From assembly GCA_024220525.1 (NCBI GenBank), contig JAMYWO010000104.1:75625-139624 (forward strand): a stretch of 64,000 nucleotides of DNA, in the 5' to 3' direction. Origin of the DNA: Cochliopodium minus (Eukaryota > Discosea > Himatismenida > Cochliopodiidae). The notes beneath the pieces were generated by a model that did no database searches, was not told the DNA's origin, and saw nothing but the letters and a program-made list of their open reading frames with translations. The translations under genes and the position numbers were made by a program. Position 1 is the stretch's first letter. The number at the start of each line of letters is the position of its first letter. Shown here piece after piece: positions 44,801 to 61,969 of the stretch.

Positions 44801-45674
44801 TTTTATCTATTTATTTTATTAATTTATTTTTAATTATTTTAAACATTTTTTTAATTTTTTTAGATACAGTGACTTTGCAGATTGGGAGTATATAGGTGCT
44901 TGCAAGAAATTGGTTCCAGATCTTCAATTCATTGGAAATGGAGACATTTACTCTCAAAAACAATACCACGAAAACATCGAAAAATATGGGGTTGATAATT
45001 GTTTGATTGCAAGAGGTGCCATTTTGGTAAAATAAATTTAAATTTAACAAATAAAATTTTAAAATTACAATAAATTTTTTTTTAAAATAGAAACCTTGGA
45101 TTTTCACTGAAATGTAAAATTTTTGGAGAAAAAAATTATTTTTATTATTTATTTATTTTTTTATTTGAACAGAAAAGAAAAGAGAGATTGGGACATTTCT
45201 GCTACTGAAAGACTGGATATCTTCAAAAAATTTGCCAATTATGGTTTGGATTACTGGGGAAGTGGTAAAAAATATTTTTATTTTATTTGGTTCTTAAAAA
45301 TTGTTTTATTCAAACAAAAATAAATTAGATTCTGTGGGAGTTTTCAAAACCAGAGAGTTTTTGTTGAATTTCTTGTCTTTTTCTCACAGATATATCCCTG
45401 TTGGTTTACTTGAATACCAACCTATTACTATGAACCATTACCCTCATCCTTATTTTGGAAGAAATGAGCTCGAAACATGTAAAAAAAAAAAAAACAAAAT
45501 AATAAAAACTCGCTCATTTATTTTAAATTTTTTTCTTTCTTTAAAGTATTGTCCTCTCCTAAACCTTCTGATTGGGTTAAAATCTCAGAAATGTTTCTTG
45601 GACCAGTTTCTACCAATTTTACTTTTGTACCTAAACATCAAGCTAAAGTTTTCACTTCTGAACTTTACAATTAA
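41814..45674 (+). CDS. dus3: Dus3, tRNA-dihydrouridine(47) synthase
   Basis: Twenty-one phase-consistent exons: 41814-41977, 42062-42219, 42342-42535, 42705-42868, 42958-43363, 43431-43434, 43485-43546, 43615-43625, 43695-43757, 43816-43874, 43947-44015, 44077-44102, 44330-44436, 44505-44527, 44634-44685, 44743-44769, 44864-45026, 45091-45113, 45173-45264, 45329-45478 and 45547-45674 (714 aa). Two CCCH zinc fingers ([28 protein letters not shown]) lead an Asn-rich linker and the FMN-barrel: [31 protein letters not shown] with catalytic Cys, [36 protein letters not shown]. It reduces U47 of tRNA with NADPH. The Ser/Lys position after DLVCNKG lacks the usual GSALL stretch. Two exons are microexons of 4 and 11 nt. 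Confidence 0.95.
43431..43434 (+). other. 4-nt microexon (TTGG) in Dus3
   Basis: The bases TTGG sit between acceptor CAACAG (43425-43430) and donor GTAAAAG (43435). Spliced in, they give ...KTM-LA-PLTT..., the invariant Dus3 LAPLTT motif. Skipping them loses the Leu and shifts the frame. Confidence 0.85.
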
Positions 45675-45752
45675 GAAGTTATATTAAAAAAAAACAATTA
45701 CTTATTTTTTGAATTTTTAATTTATAAATAAACAATTTTTTTTTGAGAGAAA

Positions 45753-46299
45753 TTATTTTGAACGATTTTTGTAATAATCACCAAAATATTCTCCCACAAA
45801 GTAAGCAGTAGCAGCAACAAATTCACCATTAACAAGAACAATCAAACCAGAATACAACCAGTATTGTTGAGTTGCGATACTCTTTTTTTTAATTTAAAAA
45901 TGAATGAAAAAATAAAAAAATGAATGAAAAAATAAAAAAATAAATTTAATAAAAAATAAAAAAATAAAAATAAAAAAAAATAAAAATAAAAAAAAATAAA
46001 TATAAAAAAAAAAAGATTTACCTTTAAAGCACCCAAAATAAATAACATTACACCAGTGATTAAAACAGCCCTCAAAAACTGAGAACCAACAGTAACACCA
46101 AGAAGATTATAAGAAGACTTTGAATTTTTAGAAGGTTTTTTGAGGTCCTCTCGAAAAAGAAGCTTTTTAAATTTGTCAGTGTTTGCGTATGCTATGATTG
46201 GGACACTTCCAAACAAAATGAAAGAAATAAAAGTGATGATGCCCTGCATCACAGGTCTATTATTAACTCCATATATTTTGTTTTCTTTCAAAACAGATT
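45753..46299 (-). CDS. VIT/CCC1-type iron transporter, 3' half
   Basis: Two minus-strand exons, 46022-46299 and 45753-45881. They encode ESVLKENKIYGVNNRPVMQG, then membrane helices IITFISFILFGSVPIIAYAN, GSQFLRAVLITGVMLFILGA and YWLYSGLIVLVNGEFVAAAT, ending FVGEYFGDYYKNRSK. These are helices 3-5 of the VIT/CCC1 fold. No start codon is present. The first exon needs one base from upstream, exactly what the exon ending at 4052 supplies (G + AA = Glu). The intron upstream of 46299 runs into the same AAATAAATA repeat found after 3955. Confidence 0.85.
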
Positions 46300-46321
46300 C
46301 TAAAAAATTAAAAATATGTAA

Positions 46322-46422
46322 ATAAAATAAATAAAATAAAAATATGTAAATAAAATAAATAAAATAAATAAAATAAATAAAATAAATAAAATAAATAAAA
46401 TAAATAAAATAAATAAAATAAA
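46322..46422. repeat. AAATAAATA microsatellite, partner of 3956-4032
   Basis: About ten copies of the 9-mer end at the N at 46423. The same unit and orientation occur at 3956-4032. Confidence 0.9.
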
Positions 46423-46423
46423 N
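46423..46423. other. Single-N assembly join (VIT gene / PI3K gene)
   Basis: The N separates the 9-mer AAATAAATA array in a VIT intron from a different 7-mer array (TAAAAAA, 46424-46500) in a PI3K intron. Both genes are minus-strand and both are cut here. Confidence 0.85.
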
Positions 46424-46500
46424 TAAAAAATAAAAAAATAAAAAATAAAAAATAAAAAATAAAAAATAAAAAATAAAAAATAAAAAATAAAAAATAAAAA
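46424..46500. repeat. TAAAAAA microsatellite in a PI3K intron
   Basis: About ten copies of the 7-mer directly after the N, downstream of the last visible PI3K exon. This is the reverse complement of the unit at 26707-26777 and 62505-62565. Confidence 0.9.
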
Positions 46501-46514
46501 TAATAAATTTTTAC

Positions 46515-52157
<5,643 letters not shown>

Positions 52158-52295
52158 ATATATTTATTTAACGAACAATTGGAATTTTTTTTTATATATT
52201 TTTGGAAATACAAACAAGATATCAAATAGATTAACTACAAAAAATAATCTAATTTGGAAGCCAATTAAAATTAGGGATGCCCTTTTTTGTTCACA

Positions 52296-52586
52296 ATGAA
52301 AATAAAAAAAAAAGGGATGGATAAAAATATATCTTGGCAATCTGATGATATCATTGATAAAGTAGTCAATAATGAAACAAAACATGATCCACCAAAATCT
52401 ATTCAAAATGATCTTGATATTCCAATCACCAAAAACTTATTCCTAAAAACAGATAAAGAAATATTGCAAATGTGTTTTATTAGGAACATCCCACCCAAAC
52501 AAAATGAAAAAGAAAATGAATTAATTTTTATTGATAAACCAAATATAAGCGAAATGCTAATAAATCATCAATTCTCACCAATGTAA
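52296..52586 (+). CDS. Small hypothetical protein, 96 aa
   Basis: An uninterrupted frame from ATG 52296 to TAA 52584. Polar, Asn/Lys/Asp-rich, with IDKPNISEMLINHQFSP at the end. No domain recognised. It is divergent from PI3K, with 138 bp between start codons, so the two may share a promoter. A second ATG at 52317 is possible. Confidence 0.45.
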   Translation: MKIKKKGMDKNISWQSDDIIDKVVNNETKHDPPKSIQNDLDIPITKNLFLKTDKEILQMCFIRNIPPKQNEKENELIFIDKPNISEMLINHQFSPM

Positions 52587-52956
52587 CAATTCATTCAACA
52601 ATACATGTACCTATTTATCGAATGTATAAATAATAAATTTTTTTTTGAAAAAATAATAGGTATAATTTGTTTGAAAGTAAATAATTTGTAATTAAAACTC
52701 CTTTTCCCGTTTGATATTGATTTATTTTCATAATTCTTCTTTTATTTTTAATTTTATAAATATTCAAGCAATAAAAAATAGAATTTTTTGAAAGGAAAAT
52801 ATGCTTTAAATATACACCTAATTTGAGATAAATGAGATTACATTGTTTACAATTTACAAAGAGATTTTTGATATTAAAAAAATAAAAAAAAGGAAGATTG
52901 ATTTTTTTCCCTCTTTTACATAATACACAAACTAAATTTTGATCTTATTTTGGATA
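52587..52956. other. Intergenic, nothing recognised
   Basis: 370 bp, AT-rich, upstream of the F-BAR gene; an A-run leader precedes the F-BAR start. No gene or RNA seen. Confidence 0.5.
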
Positions 52957-55752
52957 ATGTCATCATCGGAAGAAGAAAATAAAATTGAAAATGAACAAGA
53001 AATTGAGAAAAATGAGCCAGAAATCAAAATAGAAACAAAAATAGAAACTAATAATACCAATGATTCAGATAATTCTTTCAGAAGGGATCTTTGGGTTTGA
53101 ATACTTTAAATATATAAATTTTATAATTTTTTAAATTTTATACCTTTAAAATTTAAATCAAAATAAAGGATGGATCAAAGAAAATTTATGATAGATATGA
53201 TGCTGGTAAAAAGACATTGGCAGATATGATTTCGATCTTCAAAATGAGGGCCGAAGGAGAAGAGAAATTCATAAAAGATATGACTTTGATATCCAATAAA
53301 ACACATTCTCTAAGAGAAGGAGGGTATGAATAAAGATTACACGAGTTATTAAGATTTGCATTTAATTTTATTTTCAATAAAGATCTTATGGTACTGCTTG
53401 GTTGGATATCAGAAATTCTCATAAGGAATTATCAAAGGATCATACTAACTTGTTGGATTCTATCAGAAAGGATATCATTGCTCCATTGGAACAATTCAAG
53501 AAAGAAAAACAACTAATCAAAGATAGATTGAATAATGAAGAAAAAAATTTAAATTCACAATTGAAATCATTGAAAGAAAAAGTTGAATCTGTAAAATTAT
53601 TTTTTCAATTATTTATTCGTTCATCTTGTATATATTTAGTATTTTTAAATTATTATACAGTAAAGATAGCTTTAAAATTTATTTATTCCAATTTTATCAA
53701 CCAATAAAAATCTATATTTATTAATTTTGATAATCTCAAAATACATTTAAAAGATATTATCTTATTATAATCCAAATCCTTTAATTTTAATCACATATCT
53801 TCCTATTATACAGTTAAAAGAGAAATATCATACATTGAGCGATCAAGCAGAAGTTGCATTATTGAATCTCAAAAAGGCAAGGAATGATCCATCATTTGAT
53901 AAAAAGAAAATGGTCAAATTGGAAGAAAATAACAATAAATTAAGTTCTGAATCCATAAAGGCACACGAACAATATAAACAAACATTATCAGAATTAAACA
54001 TTTTTCAAAGAAAATATGAAGAGGAAATGCACAAAATACTTGAAGTAAGTACAATATTTTCAAACTAAATCTTTAAAATAGAACAAATTTAAATTCTTTA
54101 AAAGAAAATAAACGAAAATCTTAAAAATCACTATTTAAAAAAGAATATAAAGAAATATATAATCTTATAAATATGGATTAATTTTAATATCTCAACAAAA
54201 GATCTAAATTATTGATCTATTATCATTGTATATTTTAATTATTATTTATCCTATTATCCAAACATATTCAATCCTCTTACAATATCCCCACAATATACTT
54301 ATTTTAAATTTTATTTTGCCAGTCCCTCCAAGTGATCGAAGAAGAGAGATTGGATTTTGTCAAGCAAATATTGGACAAATATCTCGAATTCAACGACAAA
54401 TACATCACCTGCGAAAGAGAACTCCACACATCCATCACCAAGGGAGTCCTCGCAATGGACAGAAACCAAGATTTGAAAAACTGGATCGAAAGCAACAAAA
54501 CTGGTATCGAGTCAAAGGAAATCCCCATCGAATATGTCCCTTATCTCCAAAAATATGGCGGAGATGTCTCTACTGTTCCTAAACCTAAGGGTCTTTTGTC
54601 AAAGCTCGGTTTTGGTAAAAAGAAGAAACCAAGCACCCCTACAAAAGAAACAGAAAAACCAAAAGAAACAAAGGGTTAAAAATTTTTTAAAAATTATTTA
54701 ACTTAAAATGCAAAATAATTTTTTAAATTTTTTTTGCAAACATTAATTTTTTAATTTTAACAAACATATTTTTTTTCTTAGTAAGCACGCCTATCAAGGT
54801 AGAAAACAAGACTCCCAAGGAATCAAAGGAAACCAAAGATGTGAAAACAGAGAAACTTTCTACTGAGCCTTCTGATGTCGAGGTTGTGGAAGTGAAAAGG
54901 GCAAAAGCTTCTTTTGATTTCGTCAAGACAGAAGATAACGAGTTGAGCTTTAAAATTGGAGATATTCTTAATATTACACGTAACATTAATACTTCTTTGT
55001 AACTATTCATTTAATTTTTAATATAAATATATTTTTTTTTTTTAGGTATTGATGATAGTGGATGGTGGGAAGGTGAATTAAATGGGGAGATTGGTCTTGT
55101 TCCTGGAAATTATTTGAATTTGTTAAATGATGTTGAGGATGAACCAAAAAATACAGATAGCGAAGAATCTAAAAGTAAAGAAGAGGGTGTTTCCCCAAAA
55201 AAAGAGCCCGTCAAGGAAGAGCCCAAGAAAGAAGAACCTAAACTGGAAGAGTCCACCAAGGAAGAGCCAAAGAAAGAAGAACCTAAGAAGGAACTTCCTA
55301 AGAAAGAAGAGACCAAAAAGGAACTCCCTACCAAAGAAGAACCAAAGAAGGAACTTCCTAACAAAGACGAGCACAAGAAAGAAGAACCTAAAAAGGAGCT
55401 TCCGAAGAAAGAAGATTCCAAAAAAGAACTTCCTACCAAAGATGAACCAAAGAAGGAACTTCCTAACAAAGATGAACCTAAAAAGGAGCTTCCTAAGAAA
55501 GAAGAGCCTAAGGTAGAGGAAGTCAAGAATGATACTGAACCTGATGATTCTGGTGAGGAAGACAACACTCCTATTGGCAAGTGTGTTGCTTTGTATGACT
55601 TTCCTGGGGAGGATGAGGATGAACTCAAGGTTCGTGCTGGTGAGTCTGTCACCATTTACTCTCAGGTCGAGGGTTGGTACACTGGTACTAATGAGGCTGG
55701 TGACTATGGTATGGTTCCTGCTAATTATTTGTCACCTATGGAAAAAATTTAA
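52957..55752 (+). CDS. F-BAR protein with two SH3 domains
   Basis: Seven exons: 52957-53094, 53169-53323, 53383-53590, 53814-54044, 54323-54674, 54782-54979 and 55046-55752 (662 aa). An acidic N-terminus precedes an F-BAR domain at about 46-340 (LWDGSKKIYDRYDAGKKTLA, then WLDIRNSHKELSKDHTNLLD and LKEKYHTLSDQAEVALLNLK), which bends membranes. SH3-1 is at about 399-456 (AKASFDFVKTEDNELSFKIG ... WWEGELNGEIGLVPGNYL). A linker of 110 residues repeats KEEPKKELPKKE-type units, and SH3-2 ends the protein (CVALYDFPGEDEDELKVRAG ... GMVPANYL). Both SH3 domains keep the ALYDF, WW/WY and PxNY ligand residues. The architecture resembles Bzz1/syndapin-type endocytic and actin adaptors; the Pro motifs in the linker could bind its own SH3. 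Confidence 0.92.
55190..55520 (+). repeat. KEEPKKELP repeat linker between SH3 domains
   Basis: Eight to ten imperfect units of about 10-13 residues (KKEEPKKELP, TKDEPKKELP, NKDEPKKELP), with several near-identical at the DNA level. Lys/Glu/Pro-rich and probably extended. Unit number is likely to vary between strains. Confidence 0.8.
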
Positions 55753-55933
55753 ATTTGAATTTTTTTACCTTTGAAATTAATAAAAAAAAAAGATTTGATT
55801 TATAATTAATTTATTGTTTGTTTCAAATTTAAAAGTTGTTTGATTTCATTTAAAATTTACCTTGCTTTTCGAAAGTTGATAAAAAATAAAAAATTGAAAT
55901 TTTTATTTCCTTTTTTCCTTGATTTTCTCTAAA

Positions 55934-58900
55934 ATGGATTTCGAATTTGATGTCAATTTTGAAAAGCTTAATTCAGCTTCGAAAAGTTTCATGGGATTGG
56001 ATCTATATGAAAGCAAAATAGGTACCACTCTTTAATAAATAAATTATAATAATTTTAATAATCTCATTCAATTAAATGATCGCAAAGATAAGAGGATTGA
56101 TGAAAAAATACAAGAATTATTTAATTCTGAAATCACATATTCTAAAGTATTGTCTTCAGAATTGACCCCATTTTTGAATGATGTCAAAGAATTTTGTGAT
56201 GAAAAGAAAATATTCCAAATGTATGACCATTTCAACAAAATAAGAGATTATCATGAGCTCATTGTTCAAGATCTGGAAAGGCAAAGGAATGAAGGGCTAG
56301 GATGGAAAGAAATTGATCTTGAAAATGGTTTCCTTTGTTTATATCCAGAAGTACAAAATGATTATGTTTCATTTGCGAACGATTGGGAAGATTTTTGTTT
56401 ATATCTCGAAGAAACAAAGGTGAAATCTCCTTTTTGAATATTAATACTTTTTTGATTGTTAAAATTTTAAAAAAATCAATGTTATTCTCAAATAGAAAAA
56501 GAAGATCGAGAAGAAATTAGGATTGATTGAATATAAGAACAAAATATTCGATTTCAGAAATAATACTCTTTTGATCATTACAAGGTTTTTATTATTTTGA
56601 CAAAAAGAAAATATTAATTATATTATATAATTCGCCTTTTACTATTTTAATTGAAACTTAAAAAATGATGGATATATGCCAATAGAGCATGAGAATGATA
56701 ATATCTTAAAATTTGAATGATAATATCATTTATTAAATTTATAAAGCATATTATTTTAAAAGTAAAATTGAACATTTCGATTATACTCTTTAGGACGATG
56801 AGATTGCCATTGATATTCACAGAATTATTGGAAATGATGAAAGAATCAGACGTAAACTATCAATCAATAAAGAGCATCAAAGAAAAAACAAAGGAGATAG
56901 CAAACACAATAAACTACAAGAAAAACAAATTCCAAGAAGTGAAAAAGATAGAGAAGAACATAAAGATGAGAAAAAACTTGCTCTGTGATTCATCATTCCA
57001 GCTGAGCAAATACGCCAAAAGAACAACAGAATATCAAAAACATCATTTCAAGAACACAGTATTAAAAAGAGAGTTTTGCATAGTTTGTAATCTTGAAGTG
57101 ACAAAGTACGGAACAAAATGCACAAACTGCAGTTTTTATTGCCATACGAAATGTTCCGGTTCCGCGGTAAATAATTGCACGTTCACACAAGATAAAGAGA
57201 ACAATGAAGTGTCATTAAGTTCGAAGAACAAGATTTTCATAGACAGAATAGATGACATTGAATGTTTCACATCTTCCGGAAAAACAGTTCAAGTGGATTT
57301 GTTACTATTTAGTGATGGAATCTTGCTTGTTTCTCACCAGGATTCTACGGCGATAGAGTACCTAAAGTTTTATTCATCCATGACGAAACAGTACAGCCAT
57401 TTGTCCAAAAACAGCCTCAACAACAAACCTTCCTTCACTTCTTTTACCATAACGAGCGCGAGGTTCCAAAGTCTCAAGTTTGAAATCGCTTTCCCCTCTT
57501 TTGGCCTCTGTGATCAATGGTGCCAGAAAATCCTCAAAGAAAAAGAAACCTTCACTCTTTCCATTCCTTCTACTACCAAACATAAACAGAATCATCCTCA
57601 CCATCATTCAAATACTGTGAGAGTCCACAACCAAACTCAATCCAACACCAATTTTTTCACATCTTCCAAATCTAGTTCCGATTTGATGGGGAACACCAGT
57701 AATGGAAATACTTCTAAGAAAGTTCAAACATCGGTGAATGACAACTCCAAATTTTTTTTTCATAGTGACACCACTCATTCTTCTTCTAATCCTGAGCCAT
57801 TTCTTTTGAAGGAGATCAAGCAAAGAAAATACTCCGTTTCTAATTACGATCTCACCCTTCAAGAGAGAGTTCTTTCTGAATCAGATTTAATGGATTCTTT
57901 GGTTGATGATGATTTTAAGGACGACACTTCTCCCATTCTACTTTCTTCTTCTCATCATGAGAATCACTCCACTCTTTTACATGATGAATTCCAACTGAAT
58001 CAATACTCTCCTACTTCTATCTCCATCAATGTCTCCAATGTTAATTTGCTCAAAAAGCAAAAGCAAAAAAGAAATATCTTTGTCATAGTAATTTTATTAA
58101 TTTTTTTTTTTTTTATTTATTTTTTCATTTATTTTATTTTTTTTGAATTATTTTATTTTTTTAAATTTTAGATTTTTGATATCCAATTTTACATTGATGA
58201 CAAAAAGAAATTTCAATCACAAAAATCAGTAACAACTTTTTTTTTTAAAAAACATTTTATTTTAAAAAATTTTTGATATTTTTAATTTACATAATTTTTA
58301 ACATTATATTTTTTAGGCAAAATACTTTTACAAACTTAAAAATTTCCTCGAAAATCTTTACTCTAAGATGAAATTTCCCCACTTGTCTAATCTCACTGTT
58401 ATCGAGGAAGTGGGATATTCTGATTTGGACAACATGATGACTTCTCTCAACACTTACCTTAAGTTTTGTTTGACCCTTCCTGGAATTTTAAATAAGTAAA
58501 TTTTTTTTTATTCTATCTTTGTTCATTAATGTTTATTCTATTTTAAAAATTTTATTTTTTATTTTATATTTTTATTTTTATTTCTTTTTTTTATTTTTAT
58601 TTTATACTTTTTTTTATTTAAAATTAGTTTATTTCTGATTTTTATTTTTAAATTTTTTTTTTTTTATTTTTTTGAATAATTTTTATTGTAATAATTTTTA
58701 TTTTTTTTTGTATACATTAAATTTATAATCTATTTTTCATTAATAGTACAACATTCCAATTTATTACAAAATCGATCAAAAAGTTTGAGAATTTTTCATT
58801 TGTGAGGCCCTCCTTTGATGAGAAATACACCGTCAACGAAAACCAAACACTCGAGGAAAATAATACCTCCAAAAATACCAACCAAGTTTACATGTTTGAA

Positions 58901-59194
58901 GCGGAAGCTTCCTTTGGTACTCCCTCTTTACCTGAATCCATTGAAACTCCTTTATATTTAAAAAAAGGTGAAAGGTAAAAATTTTATTTATTTTTTATTC
59001 ATTTTATTTTAATTTTAATTTTTATTTTATTTTAAATTTAATTTTATTTTTATGTTATTTTTATTTATTTATGAAAAAGGATTGGTGTCTTTTTTGAAGA
59101 ACAAAACTATTTTTTTGCGAAAATTTTGGGAGATGGGGAATCTGACAGACAAGGTTATATTCCTAGTTGTTATGTTTCTCATTTAACAAATTAA
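55934..59194 (+). CDS. RhoGEF with DH-C1-PH-PX-SH3 domains
   Basis: Eight exons: 55934-56021, 56088-56419, 56496-56584, 56794-58087, 58172-58228, 58317-58495, 58747-58974 and 59080-59194 (793 aa). DH domain at about 30-210 (IDEKIQELFNSEITYSKVLS at the start, TRTMRLPLIFTELLEMM near the end, the CR3 position). C1 zinc domain at about 251-297 with the H-x12-C-x2-C pattern (FCIVCNLEV, CTNCSFYCHTKC). PH-like domain at about 315-425, a Ser/Asn/His-rich linker, a PX-like domain at about 602-690 (FYIDDKKKFQSQKS, LYSKMKFPHL), and a C-terminal SH3 (LYLKKGERIGVFFEEQN ... GYIPSCYVSHL). DH-PH-C1-SH3 combinations recall Vav. Here C1 precedes PH and a PX is added. It would activate Rho/Rac at membranes. Confidence 0.82.
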
Positions 59195-59525
59195 ATAAAA
59201 ACAATTTAAATGAATTTAAAAAAATTAAATTTGATAAAGAAAAAAGAATTTATATTTATCTTTTTTGTCACCTCAAATTTGCGAGAAGTTAAATCAATTG
59301 GTCCAATCAAAAGTTATTGAAGGGAAATTTTTGTGAATTTTTTTTAATTTGAAGATTGCTGTTTAGTTTACTTGGTTATCTATTCATGCATGCCAAAATC
59401 AATGAAACTGTCAAATATGTTTGGAAAAAATATTTAAATGTTTCGATTAAATTGTGTGTTGTTTTGTAACATTTAATTGAACAAAAAAATTCAAAAGAAT
59501 AAATTTGAAATAAAAAAAAAAAAAA
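59195..59525. other. Intergenic, nothing recognised
   Basis: 331 bp, AT-rich, ending in a run of A before the TRAF-like start codon. No gene or RNA seen. Confidence 0.5.
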
Positions 59526-60545
59526 ATGGAATCAAAGAGAGAAAAAGAATTCACAGTATTCAATTTAAAGCCCTTTTTATTATGCAAAATATGTGGAGAG
59601 ATTTTGATCAATCCAAGCAGCTGTTTTTGTGGGATGAATTGTTGTTCAGATTGCATCCCCAACAAATGTGGATCTTGTGATTCTGAGGGTACATTTGAAG
59701 GGAGTAATCAAAAACTTGTCGAAAAATTAAATGAACAGCAGATAAAATGCATATTTTGTGAAGAGACTTTGTTATTAGAGAAATGGATACAACATAAAAA
59801 TGAAGTATGCATGATTGAATGTAAACAAAAATGTGAGAAGAAAATACAAAGGATGAAAATGAATGAACACTTGGAAAGAATGCAAAATAGTATCATCTCT
59901 TGTATTGATCTTCTCTGAATGTCCCACTAAAGATATAAAGGAATTTGGTTGAAGTACATCAACTCAACTGTAAGAGGGCAATAACTATTTCAGAATTTGA
60001 AAACAAAAAAGAAGTTTTAAAGAACAAAGAACAGATCAACAATTTAAATATCACTGTCCAACAAAAGAACAACAAATCAACAATTTGAATACTTCTGTTC
60101 AAAAAGACCAGCAAATTAACAATTTAACGACTTCTGTGCAACAAAAGATCAAGAACATAAGGGAAATTTTTTTCTTAATATGTGTCTGGACCTCCAGACA
60201 CATATTTTTAACACGATAAAAAAATCATTTAATTTTTTAAAGTTTGATGATAATTATCAATTTGCGATTAGTAATTCTACTGCCCAACTCATAAACCAGA
60301 GAACTTGAAACTTCTAGATGGGAGATGGGGTTGATGTTAGTGGTGGTTGGATGACCTTACTTTCAATTCTCCCATTAATTTGAAATTCATCATTTTGGGA
60401 GATAACTCTAAAGTATCAGGGTGGGAGTTATCACTACTGGCACAATATGCCTATCATTTTAGATAATGTTGAATTTATCAAAATTTAACTCCAACAATTA
60501 ATGGATGTGCTATTATCCCAATCAACAAACAAGCAAAAGTAATCA
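59526..60545 (+). pseudogene. TRAF-like RING/zinc-finger gene, frame-broken copy
   Basis: ATG 59526 opens MESKREKEFTVFNLKPF followed by a RING-like domain (LLCKICGEIL, CFCGMNCCSDCIP, CGSC) and a TRAF-type zinc finger (KCIFCEETLLLEKWIQHKNE, CKQKCEKKIQ). This is the usual order of TRAF ubiquitin-ligase adaptors. After about 59870 the frame is lost: compared with the copy at 62567-63101 it has several 1-3 nt deletions and insertions. Remnants of the QQKDQQI coiled-coil repeats (60040-60150) and a C-terminal domain (FDDNYQFAISNSTAQLINQR, about 60240-60305) remain in shifting frames to about 60480. It is a pseudogene or a badly polished copy. Confidence 0.7.
60177..60206. repeat. Perfect 14-bp hairpin with 2-nt loop
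   Basis: AATATGTGTCTGGA, then CC, then its exact reverse complement. It lies inside the broken TRAF-like copy, between coiled-coil remnants and the C-terminal domain, and is far richer in G and C than its surroundings. Confidence 0.85.
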
Positions 60546-60894
60546 AGTTTACGGTTTTTTTTCTTTGGATTTATCAAATTCATAATCTGATTAAATCTAT
60601 TTTTATTCATATCCTTTATTGATGTATTATGGTTTATAATCTTTTATCTGTCATTAATGATTTGAATGAGGATATTTTTCTTTGATCATGTTGTAAGTAA
60701 AACAAATTTTTTTTTACTTTTTTCTTATTCAGAAAGATCAGATCATAACAAATCCATTTGTAAATTCAATTCGATTTGATATTTTTAGTTTTTTTTGTTC
60801 ACTTACAATCAATCTCCTCTTTTCCCTTTCAATAATTTTTATTCTATCGATTTTAAATTGTTTACTGTATCAACTTTAAAAAAAAAAAAAAAAA
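60546..60894. other. Intergenic, nothing recognised
   Basis: About 350 bp, AT-rich, ending in a 17-A run directly before the AAMP start codon. No gene or RNA seen. Confidence 0.5.
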
Positions 60895-61938
60895 ATGAGC
60901 AAAAACAATAAAGAAGAAAATATTGAGAAACCAACAATTGAGGACGATAATGAGATCGAGGAAGGAGATAATTACAATGATGAAAATTTTGATGGTGAGA
61001 ATTTTGATGAGAATGCCTTTGAATTCGTGGAGGGAGAAGGAGAGGGGGATGAGAATTTCCAATTTGTGGAAGGTGAAGGGGAGGATGGAGAAAATGATGA
61101 TAACGAAGATAATTCCATCCAGGGCTTTTTCAAACATACAGGTAAAAAAAATCAATCCAAAAATTATACAATCGATTCTAGATTTGATGTTAGTTATATT
61201 GAATGATTGAGTATTTAGATATATGTATTTTTTATATAAATGGATTTTAAATAAATAAATTCTTGAAAAAATTCCCTAAAAAATCCCTCTCATTCCCTCT
61301 TTATTTATTCAATAAAAAAACCATTTATTTCTTGTTTTTCATTTTTTCTATGAATTAAACTTTTATTTTTCAATTAAAACTATCTCATTTTTTTTAAAAA
61401 AAAAAATTGAATATTTTTTATTTTTCATTTTTTCTATGAATTAAACTTTTATTTTTCAATTAAAACTTTCATTTGGTTTTTAAAAAAAAAAAGTTAATTT
61501 TTTTTTGTTTATTATTTTAATTTGAAAAATTTTTTTGAATTAAACTTTTTATTTTTATTTATTTTTTTGATATATTTTCATTTTTTTTTATTTTTTTTAT
61601 TTTTTTTTTTAATTTTTTTATTTTTAAATAAAAATAGATGCAGTATTCTCAGTGAGATTCAATTCAAAAAACAACACAGTGATAAGCGGAGGAGGAGATG
61701 ACGTAGCATACTTGTGGGACGTGAAGACAGGAGAGAAACTGCACAAACTTGAGGGACACACCGACTCCATCAACTGTGTGGGATTCAATTTCGAAGCAAC
61801 TTTGGTCGCCACTGGTTCTTTGGACAACTCCATCAAAATATGGGATGTCTCCAATGGAAGTTTGTTGCATACTTTGGAAGGTCCTTCTGGTGAAACTAAT
61901 GTATTACAAATAATAATTTATTTTTATTTTTATTTTTA

Positions 61939-61969
<31 letters not shown>

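Noticed and set aside
3956-46422. A 42.5-kb circular molecule, since both ends carry halves of one gene
   Set aside because: It would explain the VIT gene but not the AAMP gene split between 62453 and 27137. A simple reordering explains both.
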